From Saxidomus purpurata (Eukaryota > Mollusca > Bivalvia > Venerida > Veneridae), in assembly GCA_022818135.1 (NCBI GenBank), contig JAFMSR010000009.1, forward strand, positions 27,535,573-27,599,572: a stretch of DNA of 64,000 bases. The letters are read 5' to 3'. Of the stretch, positions 1 through 10,681 are shown in pieces. The notes under the pieces were generated by a model. It was given only the letters and a program-made list of their open reading frames with translations, ran no database searches and was not told the DNA's origin. A program made the translations under genes and the position numbers. The number at the start of each line of letters is the position of its first letter. Positions within the stretch are counted from its first letter, which is position 1.

Positions 1-515
1 AATGCTTGTTTACATCATTACCCCCATCTGTAGGCAAGAGAAGGTAACTCTGGCAGGGATTTGTTTTAAAAATTAAGGCCCTTTATCGACTTAGAATCTT
101 GGTTAAGTTTTTCGTACCAGTCCACTTTTTGACTAAACTGTTCGAGATATTACTTTGAAAGTTGGAATACTTGTTTACCATCATGATCCCAAAACATGGG
201 CAGGAGAAGGTAATTCTGTCAAGGATTTTATATGAATTCTGGCCCTTTTTGACTCAGAAACTCAGTTAAAATTTTCATTCTTGTCCACTTGTTGACTTAA
301 CCATTTGAGATATTACTTTGAAAGTTGGAGTACTTATGTACCATCATGAGACCTATCTGTAAGCAAGAGAAGATAACTCTGTGAAAATGTTTCTTGATTT
401 GTACTTAGAAATTCCTAGTTAAAGTCTTGTGTGCCCTTAACTGTCAAAGTTTTGTTTTATTGGCAAGCACTAAAAAAGTCGAGCGCGCTGTCCTACTGAC
501 AGCTCTTGTTTAAGA
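1..515 (+). mobile_element. 3' half of a dispersed ~1-kb repeat, cut by the window edge
   Basis: This stretch is nearly the same as 48705-49203, sharing long runs such as the segment around 'gtttttcgtaccagtcca'. Both copies end in 'gacagctcttgtt'. It is made of internally similar sub-units of about 150-180 bp ('gatattactttgaaagttgg' recurs). No coding capacity is visible, so it looks non-autonomous. A more diverged copy lies at 12180-13138. Confidence 0.7.
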
Positions 516-973
516 TGGCGTCAAGATAAATGAATTTATATCTAGTACCCCTGCACATAATGTAGAATAATATCAAATTAATGAATAAATGAGCATCAAT
601 GATTCTTTCACTGACAACTGACATTCCAAACAAGACATTTAACTTTCTTTGCCATAGTGAGTTAATTAAATGTGCTTTAAATATTTTCTCGATTCATAGG
701 CTCTTACTGGTCAGTTTCAGGTGAACTTTGTCTTCTTGTTGCGTCACGAATGCGTTTGATACAACTGGTTCGTGCAGCTGTCAAGATACAGATTCTTTAA
801 CTCGATCTCCTTTCACTATTTGGATAATTTGGAAAAGTACCTAAAACGGGCTTAAATGATAATGAATGCAGGACCATACATGCAACCAAATGAAACGAAA
901 TCTGAAAAACATTAAATACCAAAATATTGTCATTACAACAAACGTTTGGCGTACATCTGCGTTCTTTTTACAG
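516..973. other. Unassigned AT-rich stretch
   Basis: I see no gene, recognisable repeat or RNA gene here. The pyrimidine run just before 974 ('gttctttttacag') is a good splice-acceptor candidate for the exon that follows. Confidence 0.4.
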
Positions 974-1095
974 GAAATTTGAAGGACGATACCTGACCAT
1001 AGTGTCGTTATGGACTGGTTTGATCCTGGAGTTGTATAGCAGAAATTTGGATAAGGGATTAACTATTTATCCATTAGTCAGAGATACACTAGTTG
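974..1095 (+). CDS. Candidate exon, fucolectin/discoidin-like tail (uncertain)
   Basis: The segment is open for 40 codons between a strong acceptor (pyrimidine run then 'acag') and a good donor ('g|gtaaag'). It encodes KFEGRYLTIVS..LILELYSRN and continues to VRDTLV. The 'GRYLTI...L.LEL' pattern resembles the end of fucolectin-like or discoidin-like jelly-roll domains. It would begin in phase 2 and end in phase 1, so it cannot join directly to the exon at 4216, which begins in phase 0. At least one further exon would be needed. It could equally be a separate gene, a pseudo-exon or chance. Confidence 0.33.
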
Positions 1096-1518
1096 GTAAA
1101 GTTTTAGTGTGGTTTCTTCATACACATAAGAGTTTTGTCATATTAATGAATCATTAATGGTAGTAGCCGGTAGAATTTTTGCTACTTTTATAAAATTTAT
1201 GCTAACTAGAAATGACTATTACATCGCATTGATTTGTGGTCATTGGTTCTAGCCCCGCTAACGACCGTGTCTCTAAATGAGAGAAAGTTGGCATTTTCTT
1301 ATAAAAGGATATGGTTATAGTACGTGTCGTCCTTACCAGGAGCGATGGTAAGGTAAACTACCTACCTCTCAATAACTTACATATTGTTGAATCTGGCGCC
1401 AGTCCAATGAGAAAAAAATGCCTAGCAAAAACGCTGTATAGTCTATCAAAATTAGTTATTTGAAACGATACTTTAAAATTTGTTCCATGACGGACATTCC
1501 CATCCCAAATATACAATA
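1096..1518. other. Unassigned stretch
   Basis: No gene is seen. 'ggttctagccccgctaacga' near 1250 vaguely recalls a tRNA-SINE B box, but no A box could be paired with it. Confidence 0.3.
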
Positions 1519-2661
1519 ATCGAAACTTCTAACGCCCCTTAGTATATATTGTGCAATAAGTCAACTAATCGGAAACAAGTCGTTATGAAATTTAGAACAT
1601 ATCACAAACATTATATCTCCAAAATAACTGCAAACTTTTAAACAATTTCAACATCAACTCTTTGTTTTACGATCGATTCTATGACATGACAATACAAACT
1701 GAAATTCACATAAATTGTATTTATCTTACAAAAATAATCGATTTTCGCCCATATAATATCACATAATGTTACTTTTAAGATAGCAAGTTCATAACAACAG
1801 TATTAAAATTTATCAAATCACAAATTCAACAATAATTTTTACGAAGTATTCCGGCTAAGTACACTGAAAAACGCTCCTCTATAAGCGCGTGTCACCTCGC
1901 TATTCTGTAGTGATACGTGTACTATTTAAACATATACCGCGCATTTTGACATAAGGTAACGTCGAATAACGCATCTCGCGATTTTAACGCCACTTATTTT
2001 AAATTGAACTTTGAGTCAATACAATATTATGATACTTTCTATAGTATCTCTTGAGAATTCAAAGAATATAAACACTTTGTTACAAAATTATGGACACAAT
2101 TCTTAGAACGTTTAATGTATGCTACAAATAAAGTTTTCGCACAGATGAACAAACAGTAAGCCAAACATAAATTTGATTGTCAATTCATATTAAAATTTAA
2201 AAATATGAGATGGATACTAATCACATGGGGTAGTAAATTGAAAAAATCACCTTGAAAAAATGAAAATTAGAGGATTTTTTATTTCTAATAGCGTAAATAA
2301 GCGAAAAGTAAATGTAACAAATTCTTGTTGTTGCGCGATGCTTTCTAAAATACCTATCGATCTCGCCGTATCTATATTTAACATTCGGGCCATTATATGT
2401 TTTTCAATTAAAGATATCGACTGGTCGTCTAATTACGAACTTTTATGTTATTTTGAGTTGCACGTGCAGCACGTGCAACTTAGGACATATTGTTCCCCCA
2501 TCCGTAAAAACGGGGAACAGAGTTAAAAATGGGCGAAATTATTACATAACATTATTTGCCATTACTGCAAATGCACCTGTTGAAATTTTTGTTGATATAC
2601 AAGAGATAAACAAAAAATATTTAATATTGAACTAGGGGGCGTTAGAAGTTTCGTTAAGTGT
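1519..2661. mobile_element. DNA-transposon-like element with ~22-bp terminal inverted repeats
   Basis: The left end reads 'cgaaacttctaacgcccc' followed by 'ttagt'. The reverse complement of the right end reads the same 18 bases followed by 'cctagt'. The 1.14-kb interior is AT-rich with no transposase-like reading frame, so it would be a non-autonomous derivative. I could not identify a convincing target-site duplication, so the exact ends and superfamily are open. Confidence 0.55.
2456..2480. repeat. Perfect 25-bp palindrome, 12-bp arms
   Basis: 'agttgcacgtgc', a single 'a', then 'gcacgtgcaact' form a perfect inverted repeat inside the TIR element at 1519-2661. It contains two CACGTG E-boxes. 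Most likely it is an internal hairpin of the element. A regulatory role is only a possibility. Confidence 0.7.
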
Positions 2662-2929
2662 AGAAGTAGGCCGATCTATGTATTTTGTATTTCATCAAAT
2701 GTTGTGTTTGAAAGTGTTCGTACGAAAGCACGTACTGCATCTGAAATCTTAACAGCTGTCAATTACAAATTTTGCATTTTCAGCTGTTAATTTTAGCATG
2801 ATGACGTCATTATTTATCTTTTAGACAGTCACTTGTTGTACACACCTTGCGATAAAGACTTAGGAATGCAGGATTCCTCCATACAAGATTTTCAGTTGAG
2901 TGCGACATCAAATCAAGATAGCTACCCTG

Positions 2930-3755
2930 CCTCTTCTTCGCGACCACATCTTAATGGCTGGTGTGCCTCAACTGAGGACTCTAATCCGTACATACAGGTA
3001 CCACTTTCTTATTCTCTGCCACATTTTAATGGCTGACGTGCCTCAACTTAGGACCCAATCCGTACATACAGGTACCGCCTTCTTTTTCTTAGCCACATTT
3101 TAATGGCTGACGTGCATCGACGTAGGACTCCAATCCGTACAGGTGGTTGTAACACATTCTTGTTTTCAACCACATCTTAATGGTCGGGGTGCCTCAACTA
3201 AGGACTACAACCCATATATACAGGTAGCTACTTCTTATCAACCACACTTAAATTGTTGGCGTGTCTCAACTTAGGACTCCAAGCCGTACGAACAGGTAAC
3301 ATCTTCTTATCGACCAGATTTTAATTGCAAGTATGTCTCAACTGAGGACCCTAACCCGTACATACAGGTAACACATTCTTGTTCTCAGCGACATCTTAAT
3401 GGCTGCTGTGCCTAAACCAAAGACTTCAATTCAAATATACAGGTGAGGTATTCGTGTTTTCGGCGATATTTCAATGGCTAGTGTGCCTCAACGGACTACT
3501 ACAATCTGTACATACATGTACCACCTTCTTGTTCTATACCACATCCTAGAAGTGCCTCAACTGAGGATTCCAACCCGTATATACAGGTACCACCTTGTTT
3601 TTTCAACCACATCTTAATGGTTGATGTGCCTCAACTGTACATACAATCTTAGTTCTCGACCACATCTTAATGGTTTATGTGCCTCAACTGCAAATCTAAT
3701 CCGAACATACAGGTGACACATCCTAGTTCTCGATCACATCTTAATGATTTTTCAC
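2930..3755 (+). repeat. Degenerate minisatellite, ~70-75 bp unit, about 12 copies
   Basis: The unit carries 'ccacatcttaatggctg', then 'tgtgcctcaactgaggac', then 'ccgtacatacaggtacc' and a pyrimidine-rich 'ttcttgttctc'. Copies differ by substitutions and small indels, so the array is old. It lies upstream of the discoidin exons. Each unit carries 'acaggtacc', which looks splice-donor-like, but I infer no exon from it. Confidence 0.85.
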
Positions 3756-4215
3756 TTTCAGGAGTGGATTTTGTCGCATAGTGGTATCCTGGTGAATAAA
3801 CACATAACAGAGATTAATAACAGTATACGCGATTGTTTTATCTCTTTACTTCACAGTATATAATGATATTAATAATATTTAAGTGAACTAATGGTACATT
3901 TAATCTATCCATTCACATCGTTGATTCATACAATAGCATATAATTACAAATGCAAGTAATAGCAATTGGCAAAACCAATAACATAAAGGATTGAACAAAA
4001 GCAAAAGTTCTTTTAAAGTTCTCTTGCAATCACTTACAGTCATAAATCTCTCACAGTCAATCTGCCAAAACAGCATCGTCTGTAAGTCATCCAAATATTA
4101 TGCCCATGCCCTTACTATTTCCACTGTCTATCGAACTACCTCTCTGATTGAGTGATATATTTATAAATGAGCTTGACTAATGCGTACTATTCAGTACAAA
4201 GATAATTATTTTTAG
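3756..4215. other. Unassigned stretch, probably intron
   Basis: A pyrimidine tract with 'cag' at about 3760 is followed by a short open stretch, but no domain is recognisable. The stretch ends with 'attatttttag', the acceptor of the exon at 4216. Confidence 0.35.
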
Positions 4216-4362
4216 ATCGATATACTATCAGAGACGGTAATTGATGGGATTTCTATAACAAACTGGAAGGACGTAGATTCGGGTGTGCTTAGAGGAAGCA
4301 GAGCAGTCAAAATCAAATATGGAATATCGCTCAGTAAATTGACAAGCTATAAGAACAATAAG
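4216..4362 (+). CDS. Discoidin gene, exon encoding the middle of the F5/8C domain
   Basis: It is bounded by 'tttttag' and 'aag|gtattt' and is 49 codons long, phase 0 at both ends. It encodes IDGISITNWKD and AVKIKYGISLSKLTSYKNN. These match the 'GI.I.N' strand and the 'V..YS.D...W..Y' strand of discoidin domains. It joins in frame to the next exon. Confidence 0.65.
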
Positions 4363-7300
4363 GTATTTGATTAGTCTAGATCGGCATAATTAAGAACAAA
4401 TTTACCGTCACGTGATGATCTGTGCAGAAATTTGACCATGTTCGGTAAAACTCTTGAACACTTAGTCAGAATATAGAAGACCTTTTTACACACCTTATTG
4501 AACCTTGTCATTTAGAGCAAGAGTACTCTAGAGACCCATAAAAGGACCATCATGTCCTCTTTTTTAGAGAAAAACGTAATGGAAAAAAAATCACGTTTTA
4601 AAGACACTTATTGGCCGAAATCACGGCATAAACCGCACAAAAATGGTTGCATTTCATCAGGCTGTCAACATTTTTTCTGTAATTTGATTAAATGTAAAAA
4701 AAGTGAAAGTAGCATGTCAAAAATAATGCGAGAAACGCGCTTCTTGAATTAAACAGGGTTAAACAGGAAAATTGTATTCATTTAGTATCAAGAGACGCTC
4801 AGAAATTAAGGATTTTTGTTACAATTGACGGTTAATGAACCAGAACTTGAAAAATGTTTGTTACACATGACGGTTAATGAACCAGAACTTAAAGACTTTT
4901 GTTACACATGATGGTTAATGAACCAGAACTTGAAGATTTTTGTTACACATGATGGTTACTGTACCGGATCTTGAAGATTTTTGTTACACATGATGGTTAA
5001 TGAACCAGAACTTTCATTTTGTCTATTACAGTGGATTTACATTGACACGCTCCAACCGATAAATGGGTCTCAAACTGTTACATTCGTTTTTTATAAACCA
5101 TTTAATGCAAGATACATACATATATACCCAGATGCATTGGAGTCACATGCGTGTCTGAAATTTGAACTGTTTGGCTGTAAGAAAAGTGGTATGTTTTTTT
5201 TCATTACTTTACATTGCAAGTTATACACGTAAAGTCTACAGAAGTTGTAGCTTTTCCACTTTCAGAAAGAGAACTTCCTAATCTACGATTCGAAAATACG
5301 GAGCTTAATTTCGTTGACAATCACAAACATCTTGGTGTAACTCTCAGTAAAGACGGCTCATGGCACGAACATATTAATCAAAGCGCTGTGAGCGCTGAAG
5401 GCCTGGGGGCTATAGGTTAACTCCCCGAAAAACAACTTTTGACCTACGTGTTTTGCGTTGAATCTTACCTAAAGCGCGGGTCGAAATGTGCAGAGGACGA
5501 AATTCAATATATGACACAGAATGAATGATTCACAAATATATGGGTGGCAGGGAAGTTTGTTTTATTATAAAACGTACGTTAAATGAAAAATAATCACATA
5601 GTCAACATCATAAAATGTTTAAGCCAATAAAATAATTCGATATGCGCTTTGTACAACTTCAAGCGATATGATCTGATGATGTGGATCGAAAATTATTGTG
5701 TACCAAGGACAAGACCTTGAAACAGAAATAAACAAAGCAATACCAGCAATGAAATATAAATACCGTACTGTACAATGTGTATAACAGAGAAAACCAAAAA
5801 TGATTCTGGGTTACCTTGTAGTTGTAATCGGTGAAACCGTTCACTGGGCCTCGACATGCAGCGTCCTCGATAAATGGCGGGTGATTATGATCACGTGAGT
5901 TCCTTCTCGGGAATGTACGTAAATTATAAAAGATTTTCTCGGGAATGTACGTAAATTATAAAAAGATTTTAGAGACATTTATTTTTAGGTAAATATATAT
6001 GTAATCGTTCGTAAATAACAAAGTTGTCAATGAAATAACATCGGATAATTTGAAAATCAAACTACAAACTCTTATATCGGGCTTCGTACGTTTTCGAAAA
6101 TTTCCGTAAATATCCGTACTTTTCCGTGATATGCATATGATTATCTTCCGTAATCAGCTAACAGCGCATTAATTTCTAAAACAGAAAAAAATGTGTAGTA
6201 CAGCCCGTAAGCTATATACCTTCCTGCAGTCGTTTGAAGTTTTATGTACTGTTTTTATTTGTAATATGTTCTTATCATATGCGACATTCAAACAGAAGAT
6301 TGATCTGGTCTGTCTTGCACTACTTTCGCATAGCGCATGTTTACAGTTGCTATTCTCACATAGCACAGTTAAATTTCTTGCAGTGTCTGAAATGTGGTAT
6401 ACTAACTTAGGCCTAGGGGACTTTCAGTCCCCAGGCCAAAAATGTAATATCCTCAACTTCAAAAGTTTTGGGTTCTATGCAAATGTTAAAATACAACTTA
6501 AAACGTCAAACGCTAAATCAAATGTACATTTCCTATCTTAGGCCCATATTGGAATATGCATCAATTGTATGGGACAATTGTACTTTACATGATAAAGAAC
6601 CTTTAGAAAACCTTCAGTATGAAGCTGCTAGTGTTGTTAGCAGCTTAACACGATCTGTTTCTATTGAACGACTTTTAACTGAAATCGGGTGGGTGTCTCT
6701 TTCGGAACGTCGTACTATGCAAAAGTTAATATTGGTCTACAAAGACAAACATGGGTCCTTACCTGAATATATATCTCAGTTATTTCCGCCGACTATACAA
6801 GAAACTAATCGGTATAGCTTGCGATTTAGCCACAATTATGTTACGGTCCCTAGGCGTTTGGAGATCTATTCTAAATCAGTAATTCTATCCTCTGTTAAGC
6901 TTTGGAATGAGTTTGACATTGACCTTAGAAATTCCCTAACACTTACAAGTTTTAAAGCCAACCTAAACAGATTTTTTAAACCACCATATGTCCCAAAATA
7001 CTATTTGAGCGGTGAAAGAACCTACTCAATCTACCATGTTAGAATCAGAAATCATTGTAGCAATTTAAATGCAGACCTCTTTCGAAAATACCTTAGACAA
7101 AACTGTAATTGCGAATGCGGGAATCCTTCTGAAGATGCATTAATTTTTTCAATACAAACGATATGATCAACAAAGATACACATTTTTTCAGGCTATTCGT
7201 ATATTTTACCCACAGTGTTAATTTACTCTTGTTCGGTGATGAAAATCTTACCGATGAAGAGAATGAGTTCATATTCTTTGAAATACAAAATATATAAAAC

Positions 7301-9318
7301 GGTCAGAAAGATTTAAACAACAATAGTATATCATATGATTTTTTTTTAAGTTTTTAGTCATACACATACCAGTTCTTTGTCTTTCCATCCAAATTACGTA
7401 TGTAGGGAACATGGGGTCATGGGGGACGAGGCAGTGCAGCTTATCAAAAAAAAAAATTTTTTATTCCAAACAAAATTCTACTTTTATAAAAATGTCTTAA
7501 GTAACTTTCTTTTTCTTTTACAAAACAAAATTATCTACTTATATTGCGAAAATATTACAATTCGGAAAATTATTTATATTAAATTGACTTTTTGGAGTGG
7601 GCTGGTACTAATGTTGTTAAAATTTGTTGCCCAATCCAATTGCACTTTTCATCGATCTATGTATCAATTGTAAAAAATTAGAATGATCATGAGAATCAGA
7701 TTTGTTAATGTCACCATTATATTGTCTAATTTACATGATAACTTTTGAAATACAAAAAAATATTTTTACTAAAGAATAAAAAAAAATAAAAAATAAATTC
7801 TGGTTAAATTCATTCCACAAACCAATTAACTCCATGTCCAGCAAAGACTAACCAATTAACTTCATGTCCAGCAAAGACAAACCAATTGACTCCATGTCCA
7901 GCACAGACAAACCTATTAACTCCATGTCCAGCACAGACAAACCAATTAACTCCATGTCCAGCACAGACAAACCAATTAACTCTTTGTCCAGCAAAGACAA
8001 ACCAATTAACTCCATGTCTAGTAAAGGCAGATCAATTAACTCCATGTTCAGCATATAATTTTCTGCAAAGCTACTTAATGAGTTTTAAGTATCACACCGC
8101 AAAAAGTCAGACGGTTTATCTACCTCTATTGCTTGAGACAGACTTTCTTAATCAAAAATATGTTCTAACTTAATAAGATAAAATTACAACATTTAAGATC
8201 AAAAGGTTCTCTTTTTTGGCTGATATTTAACAACAATATACATATGTAAAATCCAACTAACATAAAAAGATTCTCTTTTAACTTAACTTGTAATAAACTA
8301 TTTCATACAGAAAGATTTATCTCATATAACTAAAGCATAAGGTAACAATGGAAATACCTAAATTTCAGTTTCAATACTTAGACATGAAAGATTAAACTTT
8401 TAATTTAAAAATTTAGCTTTTAAGTTTCTTACATAAAATATCAAGAAGATATGTGTCGTCTCCTTGTTTTATTGCAAATTCAATTTGATAATAATAATTA
8501 CAAGTCATGCCGTAAGTCTATAAAGTCTACAATAAGAATGACACGACACAAAAGGGATAGGAACCAATCAAAGTTCCTGTTACAAAAGTACTTCGACAGC
8601 CAATCCGGGGATTAGTTTTTACAACAATCAGACTCAATTATCAACTGTTACAACTGTTACAACTGTCTGATTTCTCATAGATGACACATTTACTGCACTA
8701 TTTGACATATTTAAGAGGAATCTATGAAAAGAGGGTGTAGTTAATCTTTTCGAACAACAGATGGTTACTTAACTTATTCCTTATGGTTATAGTTTTAATG
8801 ATTTTTTGTTTTAACGGCAACTTTTCTTGTGACGGCTGTAAAGGTTATATGCTTTGTCCATCTATTTAGAGTGTTCTTATTAATTTATATTCAATATGTT
8901 TCTTTTCTGACACAGATTTATTTGCAAAATCTATAAAAGGATAACGTGTAAAAATATGTTTTTTTTCACACTGTTTTAATTAGTAAGAGTTATTCATTTT
9001 AAGCATTACCATCACTTGACTGCAAAGGCGATCCTACAAAAGAAATGTTCCAATATGTACCAGAAATAACAGGTCTAACTGAACCTGAAAGGGTATGGAC
9101 GATTGATTCATCCGCCTGCAAGATAATGTGTTTGAACGATCGAGTCAACTGCTCTGTTATCAAATATACTGGTATAAATTGCGAAATATTTTCGTTTTCG
9201 AAAAATTCTCTGAATGTCTTCCTAACCGACACTGCCTACGATATGTACATGTATTGGTCAAATGAGGCGGAAAACGTTCAACAGGCGGAATACATAGGCA
9301 CTGTGGTTTGTTGGAAAG
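4216..9318 (+). CDS. Partial gene: F5/8-type C (discoidin) domain plus PAN/apple-like domain
   Basis: Three exons (4216-4362, 5032-5188, 9004-9318) join with agreeing phases (0, then 1, then 1) and no stop codon. Together they encode the second half of an F5/8 type C domain, ending in the family's characteristic 'ARYIHIYP...LKFELFGC', then a six-cysteine PAN/apple-like module. Such modules occur in secreted or cell-surface adhesion and lectin-like proteins, so an extracellular role is likely; the ligand is unknown. The start of the discoidin domain, any signal peptide and the 3' end were not found. The last exon ends in phase 1, so at least one further exon exists, possibly in or beyond the gap at 10182-10681. 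Intron 2 holds a LINE relic. The domain names are secure for F5/8C and probable for PAN. Confidence 0.7.
4803..5024 (+). repeat. 41-bp minisatellite, 5+ copies, ending just before an exon
   Basis: Units read 'tttgttacacatgatggtta' followed by 'atgaaccagaacttgaagat', with a measured period of 41 bp (4861 to 4902). The last copy runs into 'tctattacag', the acceptor of the exon at 5032, so the array sits against the 3' splice site of that intron. Confidence 0.9.
5032..5188 (+). CDS. Discoidin gene, exon encoding the C-terminal F5/8C strands
   Basis: The acceptor is 'tctattacag' and the donor 'agtg|gtatgt'. It encodes WIYIDTLQPINGSQ, then FYKPFNARYIHIYPD, then CLKFELFGCKK. The 'PF.ARYI.I.P' and final 'L.FEL.GC' are the signature C-terminal elements of F5/8 type C domains, including the closing cysteine. 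It starts in phase 0 and leaves one base (phase 1). Confidence 0.82.
5385..6443. mobile_element. ~1.06-kb insertion inside the LINE
   Basis: The LINE protein breaks off after HEHINQS and resumes at ISSTSK, so the 1059 bases between are foreign to it. The insert carries 'ggcctggggg' near its left end (5400) and a hairpin at 6410-6437 near its right end ('ggcctaggggac', loop 'tttca', 'gtccccaggcc'). The left motif is therefore repeated at the right in both direct and inverted form. I could not identify a target-site duplication or a coding region. It may be a small DNA transposon. Confidence 0.6.
5904..5970 (+). repeat. 33-bp direct duplication
   Basis: The stretch beginning 'tctcgggaatgtacgtaaat' occurs twice in tandem (5904 and 5937), nearly identical. 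It lies inside the insertion. Confidence 0.85.
7296..7819. other. LINE 3' flank and AT-rich stretch
   Basis: No gene is seen. The first part is probably the LINE 3' untranslated region. The rest is AT-rich with homopolymer A runs. Confidence 0.4.
7820..8057 (+). repeat. 30-bp minisatellite, about 8 copies
   Basis: The unit is 'ccaattaactccatgtccag' plus 'caaagacaaa'. Because the period is a multiple of three, the array stays open on both strands, so the frames it creates are an artefact. It lies within the intron before the PAN-like exon. Confidence 0.9.
8058..9003. other. Intronic AT-rich stretch
   Basis: No gene or clear repeat is seen. 'caactgttacaactgttaca' near 8640 is a short local duplication. 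The stretch ends in 'tattcattttaag', the acceptor of the next exon. Confidence 0.4.
9004..9318 (+). CDS. Discoidin gene, PAN/apple-like exon
   Basis: The acceptor is an 'aag' type and the donor is 'gg aaag|gtatgg'. With the base carried from the previous exon it gives 105 codons. It encodes LPSLDCKGDPTKEMFQY, then SSACKIMCLNDRVNCSVIKY, then GINCEIFSFSKNS, closing with VVCWK. The spacing C..C...C....C......C and 'NCSVIKYTGINCEIF' match the core of PAN/apple modules, which bind protein or carbohydrate outside the cell. It leaves one base, so a further exon must follow. Confidence 0.72.
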
Positions 9319-9827
9319 GTATGGTATTTTGCATGAAAGTTTAAATAATTTCTTTTTATTTTGTATTTTTTCTACCTGAAATGTTTTTTTAGTCGTTTCC
9401 AAAAACAAAAGTCAGTTCTAACTTGAGAATTCACATTCAGTTTTTTTCTGATTAACTTACGTAACAACGACATGTATTATTTCTTTAGTGTTTTTATTTG
9501 CGCGGTGAAGTAAATTGAGGGTGAGCTCACTGCTAGAGACTGAGAGAACGACCAATTATAATTGTCACAATAGCACACACGTCCTAGCTATTCTAACTAG
9601 ACATATTTTAGTGCCACTTAAAATGTACTTGATGTATATTAAAAAACAATGCTTAAGCATGAGGTTTTGATTTCCTGTTTGTATTGCACGTGACGGAGAT
9701 ATCGGGAAGAGATTGAAATATATTTGTAGGAAATGTATCTTTTTCTACAAAACTGGTAGCTATAATGAATTCATGTACGGACCTTGCTAGATTTTGATGT
9801 TTCCATTGTGAAATCACACCTCCTAAT
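9319..9827. other. Unassigned stretch
   Basis: I searched for a phase-1 continuation of the PAN exon and did not find one. Confidence 0.35.
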
Positions 9828-10181
9828 TTGTGCCCGGTAGCCCGTATTCAACCGAGACACTTCGATTGTCTATTCACCGTTGTCAAGGTTTTGTGTACTG
9901 TACCGCAGTCTCAAACCCGCTTTAAGTGTGGTATAGACTGTGATGGTGACCGTAATAACACAAAGAGAACGAAATTCAATTCTTGTATTAACATCGCTTT
10001 CAGGAATTTGTTTACAAACTGTGACAGTAATAGGTTTTTGCAATTATGTTTGGACATGTTGATGCTAACTTGTCTCAATACATCACTGAAAACAATTTCA
10101 ATGAATTTATCCTGGTATGTGCAAAACAAATAGTTGATGTATTTGCTCTGTAGACAAAATTGATTTTGAATAATTATTATG
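9828..10181 (+). mobile_element. Possible LINE ORF remnant, truncated by the assembly gap
   Basis: With one frameshift, 9840-9960 gives a CLFHRCQG... then FKCGIDC pattern, recalling the degenerate PHD finger ('C..C..WfH..CQG...F.C..C') at the start of some bivalve LINE proteins. Another frame then gives FGHVDANLSQYITENN and stays open to about 10150. It is not a single intact frame. This is a weak assignment, and it could instead be the edge of an unknown gene hidden by the gap. Confidence 0.3.
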
Positions 10182-10681
10182 NNNNNNNNNNNNNNNNNNN
10201 NNNNNNNNNNNNNNNNNNNNNNNNNNNNNNNNNNNNNNNNNNNNNNNNNNNNNNNNNNNNNNNNNNNNNNNNNNNNNNNNNNNNNNNNNNNNNNNNNNNN
10301 NNNNNNNNNNNNNNNNNNNNNNNNNNNNNNNNNNNNNNNNNNNNNNNNNNNNNNNNNNNNNNNNNNNNNNNNNNNNNNNNNNNNNNNNNNNNNNNNNNNN
10401 NNNNNNNNNNNNNNNNNNNNNNNNNNNNNNNNNNNNNNNNNNNNNNNNNNNNNNNNNNNNNNNNNNNNNNNNNNNNNNNNNNNNNNNNNNNNNNNNNNNN
10501 NNNNNNNNNNNNNNNNNNNNNNNNNNNNNNNNNNNNNNNNNNNNNNNNNNNNNNNNNNNNNNNNNNNNNNNNNNNNNNNNNNNNNNNNNNNNNNNNNNNN
10601 NNNNNNNNNNNNNNNNNNNNNNNNNNNNNNNNNNNNNNNNNNNNNNNNNNNNNNNNNNNNNNNNNNNNNNNNNNNNNNNNN
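10182..10681. other. Assembly gap, 500 N
   Basis: Exactly 500 undetermined bases, a conventional placeholder size. The real length is unknown. Exons of the discoidin/PAN gene may be missing here. Confidence 0.98.

Larger units (their letters stand above)
5229..7295 (+). mobile_element. 5'-truncated LINE relic (reverse-transcriptase C-terminal region), split by an insertion
   Basis: Two collinear pieces remain. The first (5229-5384) encodes FENTELNFVDNHKHLGVTLS, a typical region just after the RT active site. The second (6444-7295) resumes at STSKVLGSMQMLKYNLKRQ and continues through YISYLRPILEYASIVWDNC, GWVSLSERRTMQKLI and an HVRIRNHCSNLNADLF-type tail. This is the C-terminal part of a jockey/CR1-like non-LTR element common in bivalves. 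There is a stop at about 7164, with related sequence continuing in a shifted frame to about 7295. It lies in sense orientation within an intron of the discoidin gene and is not functional. Confidence 0.82.

Noticed and set aside
2930..3755. CRISPR-like array
   Set aside because: There are no distinct spacers between constant repeats. Whole units drift together, as in a minisatellite, and the genome is eukaryotic.
3768..3872. Short open stretch after a 'cag' at about 3767 as a discoidin-gene exon
   Set aside because: It shows no domain similarity and needs an unsupported donor. It was left as intron or intergenic.
7848..8173. Open frames on both strands at the 30-bp array
   Set aside because: Tandem repeat artefact, as the unit length is divisible by three.
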